Shown in pieces: positions 39,935 to 50,819 of a stretch of DNA of 64,000 nucleotides. The translations under genes and the position numbers were made by a program. The stretch is from Anastrepha obliqua (lineage: Eukaryota; Arthropoda; Insecta; Diptera; Tephritidae), in assembly GCF_027943255.1 (NCBI RefSeq), contig NC_072897.1:42878044-42942043 (forward strand), in the 5' to 3' direction. Each line of letters starts with the position of its first letter. Position 1 is the first letter of the stretch. The notes below the pieces were generated by a model. That model was not told the origin of the DNA. It worked only from the letters and a program-made list of their open reading frames with translations, and made no database searches.

Positions 39935-41263
39935 ATGTGCGACCTTGAATTCGCTAACCTTTTTGACACGTTAATTTTAGAGGACAAAAGCGAAGTAAGT
40001 ATGAACTCTAATGAGTTGACGGCTATAATTACTGCAGCGATTTCGGCTGCACTAAAATCGCAGAAAGAAGAATTTGATAAAAAATTAGAACAAATCACAA
40101 AAAAGTTTGCTACTACATTGCCTGGAAACGTAGAACCATTTGAAGAGGTTAGAATTGAAGGAAATGTACAATGTGACGAAACCCTTGACCTTGCCAAATC
40201 GTTACCCGAGTTTAACGGCAAACAAGAGGATTATGTTTCATGGAGGCAGGCTGCGCACACGGCCTACAAACTCTATGAGAGGTATGAGGGAAGTGCAAAG
40301 CACTACCAAGCGGTGGCACTAATTCGGAACAAAATTAGGGGTCCGGCGGACAATGTTCTAGCTTCATTCAATACTGTGCTAAATTTCAAGGCCATTATAG
40401 CTAGGCTAGATTTTACCTATGCAGATAAACGGCCAATTTATTTGATTGAGCAGGAGCTTAGCACTTTACGGCAGGGGAATCTGACGATTATACAATTTTA
40501 TGATGAAGTGGAGAGAAAGCTCACACTTCTTACGAATAAAACCATAATGACCTACGAGGGCAATTTAGCGAATTCCATAAATGAAAAATACAGAACGGAT
40601 GCGTTACGCGTTTTTATTTCTGGCCTCAGAAAACCCCTTTGCGACATTTTATTTTCTACAAGGCCAACTGACTTGCCGTCTGCTTTGGCACTTGCTCAGG
40701 AACTAGAAGCGAATCATGAACGTTACACCTTCGCGACACTTTTTTCGAAGCGTTTTGATGATAATAGCAGAAGCCAACCTTCTAACAGAAGGTCTCTTGA
40801 AAACAACAATGGTCAGTTGGAATATTTGAATACCCATAAGAATCCATATTTCCAGCATAATTACAATTGGCAACAAAAACGTAGTTTTACTCAAAACGGT
40901 ACGCAGAAAGGACCTGAACCGATGGAAATAGATCCGTCAACGTCTCGCTTTCGTCGTCCATCAAACTTTGAGCTCAAAAATTCGCCGAACGATACTTTAG
41001 ATCAAACCAAAGCCAATAATTTTCAAGGGTCTAGGCAAAGACAATTTCCTCAAAATACTGGTAACCTAGGACAACAAACTAAGCGTCGCTCTGATTTTGA
41101 GAGGAGTACCGGGCCTAAAATGCAAAGAATTAACCATATTACTCAAGATAGGGCTGGAAAAATTTGTTACGATGACTTGGTAAAGAGTGAAGTTGAGGAT
41201 ATTGAGAAAGAGATAAATTTTTTAGGGAAAGGTCACTGCTGCCTTGGGTTAGGAGAACAATAG
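39935..41263 (+). CDS. gag: Gypsy Gag, copy C
   Basis: Open 442-codon frame, same translation as copy B. It is the only gag here directly behind a complete LTR-PBS-leader unit other than copy A. The slippery T TTT TTA is at 41218-41224. Confidence 0.88.
   Translation: MCDLEFANLFDTLILEDKSEVSMNSNELTAIITAAISAALKSQKEEFDKKLEQITKKFATTLPGNVEPFEEVRIEGNVQCDETLDLAKSLPEFNGKQEDYVSWRQAAHTAYKLYERYEGSAKHYQAVALIRNKIRGPADNVLASFNTVLNFKAIIARLDFTYADKRPIYLIEQELSTLRQGNLTIIQFYDEVERKLTLLTNKTIMTYEGNLANSINEKYRTDALRVFISGLRKPLCDILFSTRPTDLPSALALAQELEANHERYTFATLFSKRFDDNSRSQPSNRRSLENNNGQLEYLNTHKNPYFQHNYNWQQKRSFTQNGTQKGPEPMEIDPSTSRFRRPSNFELKNSPNDTLDQTKANNFQGSRQRQFPQNTGNLGQQTKRRSDFERSTGPKMQRINHITQDRAGKICYDDLVKSEVEDIEKEINFLGKGHCCLGLGEQ
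41218..41224 (+). promoter_or_regulatory. -1 slippery heptamer, copy C
   Basis: T TTT TTA in the gag frame, as in copies A and B. Confidence 0.75.
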
Positions 41264-41295
41264 GAGGTGAGAAAAGAATTATAAAAATGTTAATA

Positions 41296-42612
41296 CAGGG
41301 TGGCTGATGAATTTTGCTACATTAAGAAACTCAAATAACTTTTTTTTTAGTGTATGGAATTCATTTATTTTTTTTTTCAAGTTGAAGGTCATTAAATTTT
41401 ATTAAATGTAGCTTAACTAGTTTTAAAAATAATTGAATTTAAATGCCCCCCCGTGCTCGTTGACACAAGTGCGGCATCTTAGTAAAAAGTTGTTCATTGC
41501 TGTTTGAGAGTTGCGACAGGAATAGACGCAATTGTTGCCCGAATGGATTGTTTTAGTTCATCCAAATTTGTTGGCTTTGTTTTATAAACTTCTTGTTTAC
41601 ATAAACCCCACAAGAAAAAGTCAGGTGCAGTAAGGTCAGGCGACCTGGGGGGCCAGCGAAGTTCGGAGTTTCTTGAAATCAGTTTATTGGGAAATTTTCG
41701 TCGCAACTCTGTCATAACAAACAGTCTGGGCTATGTGAGACGTTGCCCCATCTTGTTGAAACCACACAGAGTTGAAAGGAATTCTCTTTCGGCGTAGTTC
41801 TGGATAGAAAAATTCTTTCAGTAGTTTCAAATAACGGTCTCCAGTAACCGCAACGGTGTGACCATTTTCTACAAAAAAATAAGGCCCGACAATACAGCGT
41901 GAAGAAACCGCACACCACACTGTCACGCGAAGAGGATGCAATTCCGTCTCGTGAAGTATCTGTGGGTTAGAAGTACTCCATATTCGACAATTTTGTTTGT
42001 TCACATTGCCGTTTAAATGGAAATGGGCCTCATCAGACATGAAAAGGCAGTTTAACATGTTTTGGTCTTCTTCCACCATTTGCAGGATCTTCTGGCAAAA
42101 TTCCAAGCGAATCGGCAAGTCTGCTGCATTCAGTTTGTTAACCATTTGAATTTTGTAGGGAAATAAGTCTAAATCTTTGTGCATTATTGTTTGCAAAGAC
42201 TGTCGGCTGACACCAAGTTGAGCAGATAAGCTTCTTGTTAAAACCCTTGGATTGCTTTGTATAGCTGCAGCTACTGCAGCGATCGTTTTCTCCGTCCGAA
42301 CTGGTGGGTTTCGATGATAAGGCCTTCTTGCGACTGTTCCTTGCTCAGCAAAATTATTCACCAGTCTCATTATGGTCCATCTGCTCGGGGGATCGCTGCC
42401 AAACATCCGCCTGTACTCTCTCTGTACCAAAACTACGGACTCCAGTGCGTGATAGCGGCGGACTATCCAAATTCTTGTTTGCGTGTCCCAGTTATCCATT
42501 TTAATAAATTTTAAAGATCAATCTGCAAATTAAAACAAAAATAGAACAGATAACTTAAAAAGAAAAAAAGTTATTCAATTTTTTTTGGTAGCGGCTTTCA
42601 TCAGCCACCCTG
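41296..42612 (-). mobile_element. DD41D (rosa-type) mariner inside Gypsy copy C
   Basis: Same family, orientation and target TA (41294-41295 and 42613-42614) as in copy B. 1317 bp. It differs by a 4-bp AAAC insertion near 41718, one extra C near 41447 and a few substitutions. Confidence 0.95.
41494..42499 (-). pseudogene. DD41D mariner transposase, frameshifted copy
   Basis: Open from 42499 down to the second Asp block (FQQDGATSHIAQTV), where the 4-bp insertion near 41718 shifts the frame. The rest (MTELRRKFPN to TLKQQ, with the third Asp in TAPDFFLWG) continues at 41715-41494. Single-residue differences from copy B include Lys to Thr (RVLTRSLS), Asp to His (FHLNG) and Pro to Arg (NCRIW). 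In copy B these positions read RVLKRSLS, FDLNG and NCPIW; copy C may hold the ancestral state at some of them. Confidence 0.9.
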
Positions 42613-42614
42613 TA

Positions 42615-45596
42615 GATACAGGGGCCTCAAAAATTTATATAAGACCCTTTAAGGAGCTAAAAGGAATCGTACCTTTAGCCAAACCATTTTTAGTTAAGTC
42701 AATTCATGGCGAAACTAAAGTAAGTGAAAAATGTAAAGTACATTTATTTGGAATAAGTTCTGATTTTGTTATTTTGCCAACTTTAATAAATTTTGATGCG
42801 ATAATTGGGCTTGACTTGCTAACGCAGGTTAATGCTATTGTGGACCTAAAAAAGGTATTGTTACCCACGACTTTGGTATAGAAAAGTTGTTATTTACTGA
42901 ATGTGAAAACATAAACTTTATACAAATTAAACATGAAAGCGTACCGCTCGCAGTGAAAGATGAGTTTTTAAAAATGATACGTAAACGATCAAACGCGTTT
43001 GCTGATCCAAATGAGTCTTTACCATATAACACTAATATAGTCGCAACCATTCGTACAAAACACGAAGAGCCCATATATTCTAAGTTATACCCTTATCCAT
43101 TAGGAATAGCAGATTTTGTGAAAAATGAAATAAAAGAACTTTTGCATAATGGCATTATTAGACCCTCTAGATCTCCATATAATAATCCAATTTGGGTGGT
43201 GGACAAAAACGGCTTCGATGAGTTAGGGAACAGGAAAAAACGCTTGGTGGTAGATTTTCGAAAGTTAAATGAAGTTACCATCGATGACAAGTATCCAATA
43301 CCAAATTTAACATCGATCTTGTCTAACATGGGTCAGTCGCAATATTTTTCAACACTTGACTGAAAATCGGGCTTTCACCAAATCGAACTCGCAGAGCGAG
43401 ATAGGGAGAAAACAGCATTTTCCGTAAGCAATGCAAATATGAATTTTGAAGACTGCCATTCGGTTTAAAAAACGCCCCAAGCATATTCCAGAGGGCCATA
43501 GACGACGTGCTACGGGAACGAATAGGCAAAAGCTGTTATGTTTACGTAGACGACGTCATAATGTTTTCGCAAACAAAAGTGAAACATGTTGAGGACGTAA
43601 ACTGGGTTTTAAAGAACTTATATGATGCCAATATGAGGGTTTCAGTAGGAAAGTCTCAGTTCTTTAAAAACGAAATCGAGTATCTCGGGTTTATCATTTC
43701 AAGAGGAGGTATTAAAACGTGCCCAGACAAGGTACGTACAATGCTGAACTTCCCAGCCCCCGAAAATTTATACTCTCTAAGATCATTTTTGGGACTGGCA
43801 AGCTATTACAGATGCTTCATCAAAGACTTTGCCAGCATAGCCAAACCTTTGACTGACATTCTAAAAGGTGAGAATGGAAAAGTCAGCGCTAATCAGTCGA
43901 AGAAAGTAAAAATAACATTAGATTCAATGCAATACCAAGCTTTTGATACTTTGAAACGTATTTTAATATCCGAAGATGTTATGCTCGCTTACCCTGATTT
44001 CAAAAAACATTTTGATTTGACTACCGATGCCTCTAATCATGGTCTGGGCGCTGTTCTGTCTCAGGATGGCAGGCCAATCACCATGATATCTAGAACCTTG
44101 AAAGGTAATGAGCTCAATTTTGCAACAAACGAAAGGAAGCTCCTGGCCATAGTATGGGCATTAAAAAATCTCAGAAATTATCTCTATGGTGTAAAGCACT
44201 TGAACATATTCACAGACCACCAACCGCTAACATTTGCAGTTTCCGATAGAAACTCGAATGCAAAACTCAAGCGTTGGAGGGCATTTATCTATGAACATAA
44301 CGCAAAATTGCACTACAAACCAGGAAAGGAGAACAATGTCGCAGATGCCTTGTCGCGACAGCAGGTTAACTTGGTAGAACAGGATACGAATTCCGATTGT
44401 GCAACAATTCATAGTGAACGGTCTTTGACGTATACCATACAGGCAGTCGAAAAACCCATAAACTGTTTCAAAAACCAGATTATTATTGAAGAAGCTGAGA
44501 ACCCATCTAAACGAACTTTTATTGTATTTGGAAATAGGACAAGACATGTTATTCAATTTCGTGACAAAAACACTCTGTTAGGAACTATTCAAGTCCTTGT
44601 AAACACAAACGTAGTTAATGCAATTCATTGCAGTTTGCCTATTCTAGCCCATATCCAACATGATCTTGTCCAATTATTTCCAAATACCAAGTTTAAATAT
44701 GCTAAGAAATTTGTGACTGATATCTTTGACCAAAATTATCAGATGGAAATAATAATAACAGAACGTAATCGCGCTCACCGCGCAGCACAAGAAAATGTAA
44801 AACAAATTTTACTTCAAACTGCAAAATCTGTTCAAAATCAAAATATAATAGACATCATCAACGGCATAAAATAGCTGAAACACCAATCCCCGCATATTTA
44901 GGAGAAATATTGCACATTGATGTATTTTCAACGGATTCAAAATTTGTTTTAACATGTTTGGACAAACTTTCCAAATTTGCAGTTGTGCAAACTGTATAAT
45001 CTAGAACTATTGTAGATATAAAGCCTCAGCTCATGCAACTTTTGAACATATTCCCTAATGCTAAAACCATTTATTGTGATAATGAGAAATCATTTAATTC
45101 CAATACTGTCAGATATCTCCTTGCCAACAGTTTTGGTATTGAAATTGTTAATGCCCCACCCCTCCACAGTGCATCTAACGGGCAGGTGGAACGGTTCCAC
45201 AGCACATTGATAGAGATTGCTAGATGCATTAAATTGGAAAGGAGCATTGAGGACACTTGGGATTTAATTTTATTGGCGACTATCGAATACAATAAAACAA
45301 TTCATTCGGTAACCAACAAAAGGCCAATTGATATATTTCGACCTATGACCGAAAATATAAATATAAGCCCGGAAATAACGGCACGTTTGAAACACGCACA
45401 GCAACTAGAGCTAAATACTCACAACAAAAACAGAATAGAACGTAAATTTCATGCAGGTGACAAGGTACTGGTAAAAAGAAACACCAGACTTGGTAATAAA
45501 TTAACCCCCCTTTACAATGAACAGATAATAGAAAAAGACTTGGGAACTACGGTTCTTATTAAAGGGAGGGTGGTCCATAAGGACAATTTGAAATAA
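42615..45596 (+). pseudogene. pol: Gypsy Pol, copy C
   Basis: It has the same domains and the same lesions as copy B: protease frameshift near 42845-42880, TGA at 43361, TGA after YEF near 43448, frame end at 44872 and integrase pieces to 45596. It adds a 1-bp deletion near 43433 (AGCAATGCAAAT versus AGCAATGGCAAAT) and an Asp to Tyr change late in the connection region. The RT active site VYVDDVIMFS and integrase DNE and NGQVERF motifs remain. Confidence 0.85.
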
Positions 45597-46091
45597 GCCT
45601 ACTTTTTGATGAAGTTTTCATATAAGTTTAAGCTTAACGTTCAGACACGCTACTTGCAGAAAATCGAAGGACTATTTGCAATTCAAGTCATTATATTGTA
45701 ACTTTAAAAGTTTGAACTGAGCATCTCACAAGTAGTTAAAAAGTTTTAAGTTTAAGGAAAAATGTTTCATATATAATTTAAAAATCGGGTAAAACATAGC
45801 TTATCAAGTCAACCAGTACTTAGTATTAGAAAAGTAGTTTTTAAGGCAGAACATCGAGTTACCGCTCGCTCCAAAATATAAGCAACATCTTCATCCACAT
45901 ACTATGAGTGCGCCCGAAGTACTTTTACATTTCGCTACAAGGAAGTAATGAGCCCGCAACAATTCATTTTCGATACTTTAATATCGGCAAACTAGAAACC
46001 ATTGTGTCTAGTCAACAGGCTTATACGTTTTTCAATTTGTAACTTATATAAATATAAAGGATCGAGGACGCTCCTCACTAAGAGGGGGAGG
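45597..46091 (+). other. Gypsy 3' untranslated region, copy C, with polypurine tract
   Basis: Nearly identical to 38396-38890. The polypurine tract AGAGGGGGAGG is at 46081-46091. No env frame is present. Confidence 0.8.
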
Positions 46092-46443
46092 AGTTAAGCC
46101 AATAAACTATGATGGTCACCCACGCAACATATTTTGTCTCTGGTCATTATTCCAGCATTCTAAATAAGTAAAATAGTTAACGGCTTCGGGAACACTTGCA
46201 ATGCAAGAGTACGTTGAATGCTTGGAGAGCGGTGTCTATTGCTGGTAGCGGGGACTGAACACCCATTGGCCTTGTTGGTAGTCGTTCTAATTGGAAATGA
46301 AGTAAAAGACCTGAATCTCATTGCAGTATTGGAATGCAGCAACTGTTTGCGGCAACTGAAGTAATAAGATGTACTACTACTATGTGATACAAAAGTATTC
46401 ATTATTAAAAAATTAATATTATATCAAATATAATTGTTTAATT
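46092..46443 (+). repeat. Gypsy LTR3, internally deleted
   Basis: 352 bp instead of 418. A block of about 66 bp corresponding to the middle of LTR2 (around 39139-39212) is missing, and several substitutions are unique, for example TTGCAGTATTGG for TTGGAGTATTGG. The outer end TTTAATT is followed by TATA, which pairs with the duplication at 28397-28400. Confidence 0.9.
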
Positions 46444-47110
46444 TATACATCGCTTAATGGCCAGTGTCAAAAAGCAATAAAATTAAAATAAACGAAATAA
46501 TGGCAATTAAATAATATACAATAATACAATACAAGTTTTACTTTACATTATTACATTTTACAACTATTTTTAATTATTTTTTTTTTTTACATATTTATGG
46601 TTTTTTAGCATTTATCGTACTAGGTCGCTTGGTCGGGTTCTCTTTAAACGCCTTTTCCCGTTTCTTTCCCTTTCAAGAATTTTGTTGATTTCTGCATTAC
46701 TGTGTGTGTGTATTTTTTCAAAGTGCCTTGTTGTTATCTTTTTGATTTCTTCGTCTACTCTTGCTATATTAAAAGTCCTGTGGATGTCATCATTTTTCGT
46801 GTACCTGTCAGACATGGTCAAAATTCGAAGAATTTTTGATTGCTGTCGTTGGATTTTTTCTATATGAGTTTTTTTAGCCGTTCCCCACACCTGTAATCCA
46901 TATAGCCAGATTGGTTTAATCATAGTTTTGTACACTAACAGCTTGTTCTGTATAGTGAGTCTGGATTTGGAGCAGACTAACCAATGAAGTTGCCGAAGTG
47001 GTATATGGTGTACAGAAATGTTAATGACTTTTCCGAGAGCGGCTTGGAGCGAGTGACGACAAAAAAACAAGATAAAGTAAGCTTCCAACTTTTTAAGCGA
47101 GACCCTTCTT
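46444..47110 (-). mobile_element. Jockey-like non-LTR element, 5' truncated (minus strand)
   Basis: It continues the 3' UTR that starts beyond the Gypsy array at 28400. 46444-46608 is AT-rich 3' UTR. The coding end lies at about 46609-47050. The 5' end of the fragment is lost near 47050-47110, where Tc1-like sequence begins, as expected from 5' truncation during retrotransposition. Confidence 0.7.
46609..47088 (-). pseudogene. Jockey-like RT C-terminus
   Basis: The clear part reads PLRQLHWLVCSKSRLTIQNK, LLVYKTMIKPIWLYGLQVWG, then IEKIQRQQSKILRILT and INKILERERNGKRRLKRTRP. The KTMIKPIWLYGLQVWG block, after the RT thumb, is characteristic of jockey-clade proteins. The first residues (near 47050-47088) do not fit the family and probably come from adjoining sequence. 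The RT active site is not included. It ends in SDLVR followed by a stop. Confidence 0.75.
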
Positions 47111-47159
47111 TGTGACTACACCAAGCATATTTAGTTCTTGCTAAAAAAGTTACAGATGT

Positions 47160-47490
47160 GAGTATCAAACCATCGAACATCGACTGAAGGAGGCAAACAT
47201 ATCCTACCGTCCCACATCATCAAAACCACTACTCTCAGAAAAACACATTGAGAAACAATAAAGCAAGAAAATGGCGTCACAATGTTGGACTGGCCTTCCC
47301 AGTCTCCAGACGCCAACCCCATTGAAAATGTGTGTGGAACTATGAAAACGCATCTTGCCGGAATGCCAGTCCATGATTTAAGCAACTCGTGCGTCAAGTT
47401 CGCAAAATCCAGTCCTGTTTGCCGACGAGCTACGTTGAAAAGCTGGTTCAAAACATGAAGAGGACTACACGGCTTATTGAGTAATAGCGA
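47160..47490 (+). pseudogene. Tc1-like transposase, C-terminal part with deletion
   Basis: The first piece, TIEHRLKEANISYRPTSSKP LLSEKHIEK (about 47169-47255), is the second helix-turn-helix region. After a stop and deletion, ENGVTMLDWPSQSPDANPIE (about 47270-47325) brings the block before the last catalytic Glu. After one more shift the C-terminus reads LPTSYVEKLVQNMKRTTRLI, ending at TAA/TAG near 47483. It is the likely distal half of the fragment at 28016-28311. Confidence 0.7.
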
Positions 47491-48356
47491 CTGGTAGTTT
47501 TGTCTACTCATAAATTATAGTCAGTTTCGTGGCAAATTTCGCTATTAACAATGGTAAGGAAAATATCATTGCAGTGATTGCATTACATAAGTGTGGTAAA
47601 AGCGCAAACTGAAAAAACTTAATATTTCGAGAATGTTTGCCTTCCGCACGAGTAGTAGTATTTAGCACGTAGTTAGTATTTTCCTATTTATTGCATTTCC
47701 CTCTATTCAGACTTCATTTTTAATTAACGATATTAATGAGCCGTCACTAACTTTAAAAGCTATTGGACACCAATGATACTGAAGTTATGAATATTCAGAT
47801 CCAAACAAATTAATTAACAACAGAGATTCCGATAACTAGATGTAGGCAATATTTTTATTTTAAATTTTATAAATTCACAGATTTGAATTTTAGTAACAGC
47901 TGCAGATGTAATTTACTCATGAACAGTCCCTTCTCTTGGAGTAAGTTCTTGATGGAACGCCTAGATGATTAAATCAAATTAATTTTTTAATAAATCGGCC
48001 AGGACTATTCTATGGTCAACGTTCTGAAATTTGTGGTGCTCATAGGTTTATACCTATTGTTGTTGAAAGTATTCCAGTTAACCATTCATCATTAGATGAC
48101 TGAAAGCAAGTATTGATCTCTTAAGCCACTTAATAGTAGATTAGCACTTCCTTTTAATGATAAATAATTCAAAAAATTAATTTAATTTATACATTAGTTT
48201 GTCAAACCAAAATTATTAAACATTTTAATATTTTTTATTCCATTAATAGCCCATATTATTGGTTGATTAAGTTTATTTATTATTTTTTCTATTACGTTTC
48301 TATTATTTAGGATAATAAATTACTATTGTGTAATTTTTCACTCCCCTATGATAACA
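47491..48356. other. AT-rich intergenic stretch
   Basis: No gene or repeat family is recognised. Confidence 0.45.
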
Positions 48357-48358
48357 TA

Positions 48359-49517
48359 TTGGGTTGGCAACTAAGTAATTGCGAATTTAACTCATTGATG
48401 GCTTCAGTTCAATTTTTAGGCTTGCAGACGTAGTACAAATGTAAAACACATTTTGTTATTTGATAATTGGCATTTCAGCAGTCAATTAGTAAAACAAGTT
48501 TTTTGATAGGTTGTCTTGTTTTCGTTTGGCGTTCGTTGAAAAATGGAAAATCAAAAGGAATATTTTCGTCATATTTTGCTTTTTTATTTCGGCAAAGGGA
48601 AAACCGCATCGCAAGCTTATAAAAAGTTATGTTTATGGTGACGAAGCCTTAAAAGAACGGCAATGTAAAAATTGATATACCAAATTTCGTTCTGGTGATT
48701 TTTCAAAGATGAAAGCTGAAGTTGATGACGCCCTAATCACAGCAATAATCGATTCGGATCGTCACAGTACAATACGTGAGATTGCAGAGAAGCTTCATGT
48801 ATCACATACCTGCAAATCACAATTCACTTAAAACAACTTGGCTATGTTCAAAAACTCGATGCATGAGTTCCTCACGAACTGAAAGAAATGAATTAACAGC
48901 TACAATTTACTAAAGAAACGTAATGAAAATGATCCATTTTTAAAGCGACTGATAACTGGCGATGAAAAATGGGTTGTTTACAACAAGCGGAAAAGATCGT
49001 GGAGCAACAACACCAAAAGCTGATATTCATCAAAAGAAGTTTTTGTTATCAGTTTGGTGGGATTATAAAGGAATTGTCTACTTTGAAGTCTTACCACCCA
49101 ACCGAACGATCAATTGTGATGTCTACATTGAACAACTAACGATTTAAACAATGCAGTTGAAGAAAAGCGGCCCGAATTGACAAATCGAAAAGTATTGCAT
49201 TCCATTATAACAATGCAAGGGCACACACATCTTTGGCCACTCGGCTAAAATTATTGGAGCTTGGTTGCGACGTGCACCCTCTGATTACTTTTTGTTTCGA
49301 TCTTTACAAAAATTGAATGGTAAAAATGGTAAAAATTTCAATAATGATGATGATGTCAAATCGTCCCTGATTCAGTTTTTTGCTAATAAAAAGCAGAAGT
49401 TTTATGAACATGGGATTATGATGCTGCCTGAAAGATGGCAAAAAGTTATTGATTAAAATGGGCAATGCATTAGAGAATAAAGTTATTTAGTTCCATAAAA
49501 AAATTTTCTTTGATTTT
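48359..49517 (+). mobile_element. Mariner (TTGGGTTGGCAACTAAG type), decayed
   Basis: The left TIR TTGGGTTGGCAACTAAGTAA is intact after TA at 48357-48358. It matches the irritans/mellifera-type mariner ends I know from Hsmar2- and Ammar1-like elements. The expected mirrored right TIR is absent; the sequence ends in an AT-rich stretch before the Helentron-like element. Confidence 0.8.
48543..49456 (+). pseudogene. Mariner transposase, multiply frameshifted
   Basis: The start MENQKEYFRHILLFYFGKGK at 48543 is followed by frame changes. Recognisable pieces are HLKQLGYVQKLDA, PHELKE, the frame 48962-49147 with QKKFLLSVWWDYKGIVYFEV and LPPNRTINCDVYIEQL, then HYNNARAHTSLATRLKLLEL with the second catalytic Asp replaced by Asn (HYNN for HHDN). 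The frame 49265-49456 ends SDYFLFRSLQKLN and MMLPERWQKVID. It is inactive through many lesions and the lost Asp. Confidence 0.85.
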
Positions 49518-49527
49518 CTAACAAAAA

Positions 49528-50050
49528 GAGGTTGTCTGTAAAGTCGGTTTACTGACGATAGCTTAACGTGACAACGTCATAAGAAAATACTGACGTAATG
49601 GCTGCAATTTTCAAAACCAAATTTTAATTTTATTCGTTTGATAGTTATTTTGTATGGATATAGAGAAGGAGGTAAATGGAATCGCAATGGAATAGGTCAA
49701 GTTACATTTACACAAGCTTGAAAAATTACGAAACATTTACCAAATTCATGAAAGATATGTTCTATTTCGATTGTGCATCAGACGTTAATAAGTCAACAAC
49801 ACTAAGACCCAACATCATCGATTTGACTTTTTCAAGACAGATTACACTCAAAACACCCCCTTTCATTTCCTACTTTTCCTATCATCTCCTATTCTCAACA
49901 GAGAAATTTTTCATTACCATGCACACAGGAAGAAGGAATATGCAAATACAAATATGTGAATTTATATACATATGCGCATATACATACATATATATGCTCA
50001 CTCAAGTAGGAGAGAGCCAGATGTCGAACGTTGTAGTTCAAGCAGTAAAA
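49528..50050 (+). mobile_element. Helentron-like non-autonomous element, copy 2
   Basis: It matches 14343-14860, starting GGTTGTCTGTAAAGTCGG and including the AACGTGACAACGTC motif at 49566-49579, the endonuclease-tail frame at 49676-49930 and the ATACATATATATGC stretch. About 70 bp after GAACGTTG are missing, and similarity stops soon after TAGTTCAAGCA, so the right subterminal repeat is absent. Confidence 0.5.
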
Positions 50051-50214
50051 AGTTATCGTTTGTTGCAATTCTACCCTTCATGGTATACGGTTCAAGAAGT
50101 TTCATTACGGAAAATTCACTGTGGATGGTTGATGCATTTCGAGCCTCGCTAGCCAAAATTGTATGCCAAATGTATACGGTACTGAGTAAATCTGCATGTG
50201 GTCTTCATTGGAAA

Positions 50215-50640
50215 GGGTTGGTTATCTGCGGTTATATATATAAGCCCCCGGTTTGAAGAAATTTTGACTGTTTTCAATAAATTTATCCCTAACTGCTGAA
50301 ACTAAAGCGAATTTGTCGGTTTGCAAACGTTGACTCCCTTGATCTCTTTTGTCGAATCGAATGTATCTCAGAATCTCAGTAAAATCATGTCTACTCATAG
50401 TGCGGGGGAAAACTGATGGCACCCACTTGTTGTTCCACAAATATTGAAGCCTCAAAGTATTTCTTTTGTAGCCCTTCAATTTTGCTTGCGGTATTGCCCA
50501 ATTTTCCTCCAAAACTCGAGAGGCTTCTAACTATGTACAAATTCTTATAAGTTCCAAAATATGGTTGCCAATTACCTCAGTGCCGATAACGGAACGAACT
50601 AAAGGCACATGAGCGTAATATGTCCTGCATTGGTCTTATG
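50215..50640 (-). pseudogene. piggyBac transposase fragment
   Basis: The minus strand reads ENWAIPQAKLKGYKRNTLRL, LWNNKWVPSVFPRTMSRHDF, TEILRYIRFDKRDQGSQRLQ and DKFALVSAVRDKFIENSQNF before ending near FFKPGAYI. This is the N-terminal to mid region of the DDE_Tnp_1_7 domain, just before the first catalytic Asp. The segment upstream on that strand (50640-50513) appears to extend it. No TIRs or TTAA pair was found. It covers a part of the protein missing from the two deletion derivatives. Confidence 0.75.
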
Positions 50641-50819
50641 ATTCTTCCGAAATCTTCATAGAAACATGCAACAGTCATTTTAACTGGTACTGGTATAAAT
50701 GTCAATAACCAAAAATATATGTGCTACAAATATATATAGAGTACCATTAAGTTCATAAGACGTATTCCCTATTTATAGCTAAAAAAGTCATAACATCATT
50801 TCGGAAATCAGACGTTAAA
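50641..50819. other. AT-rich stretch
   Basis: Nothing recognisable is seen. Confidence 0.4.

Larger units (their letters stand above)
28401..46443 (+). mobile_element. Tandem Ty3/Gypsy array: three internal copies, three LTRs, one TSD pair
   Basis: TATA at 28397-28400 and 46444-46447 flanks the entire array, as expected for a single integration with a 4-bp duplication. Inside are LTR1 (28401-28821), copy A (to 32250), copy B without its own 5' LTR (32251-38890), LTR2 (38891-39308), copy C (39309-46091) and LTR3 (46092-46443). B and C contain the same mariner at the same TA. No env frame follows pol. Unequal recombination between LTRs plus one deletion explains the layout; misassembly must be excluded. 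Confidence 0.88.

Noticed and set aside
47131..47511. 126-codon minus frame
   Set aside because: It is antisense to recognisable Tc1-like transposase pieces.
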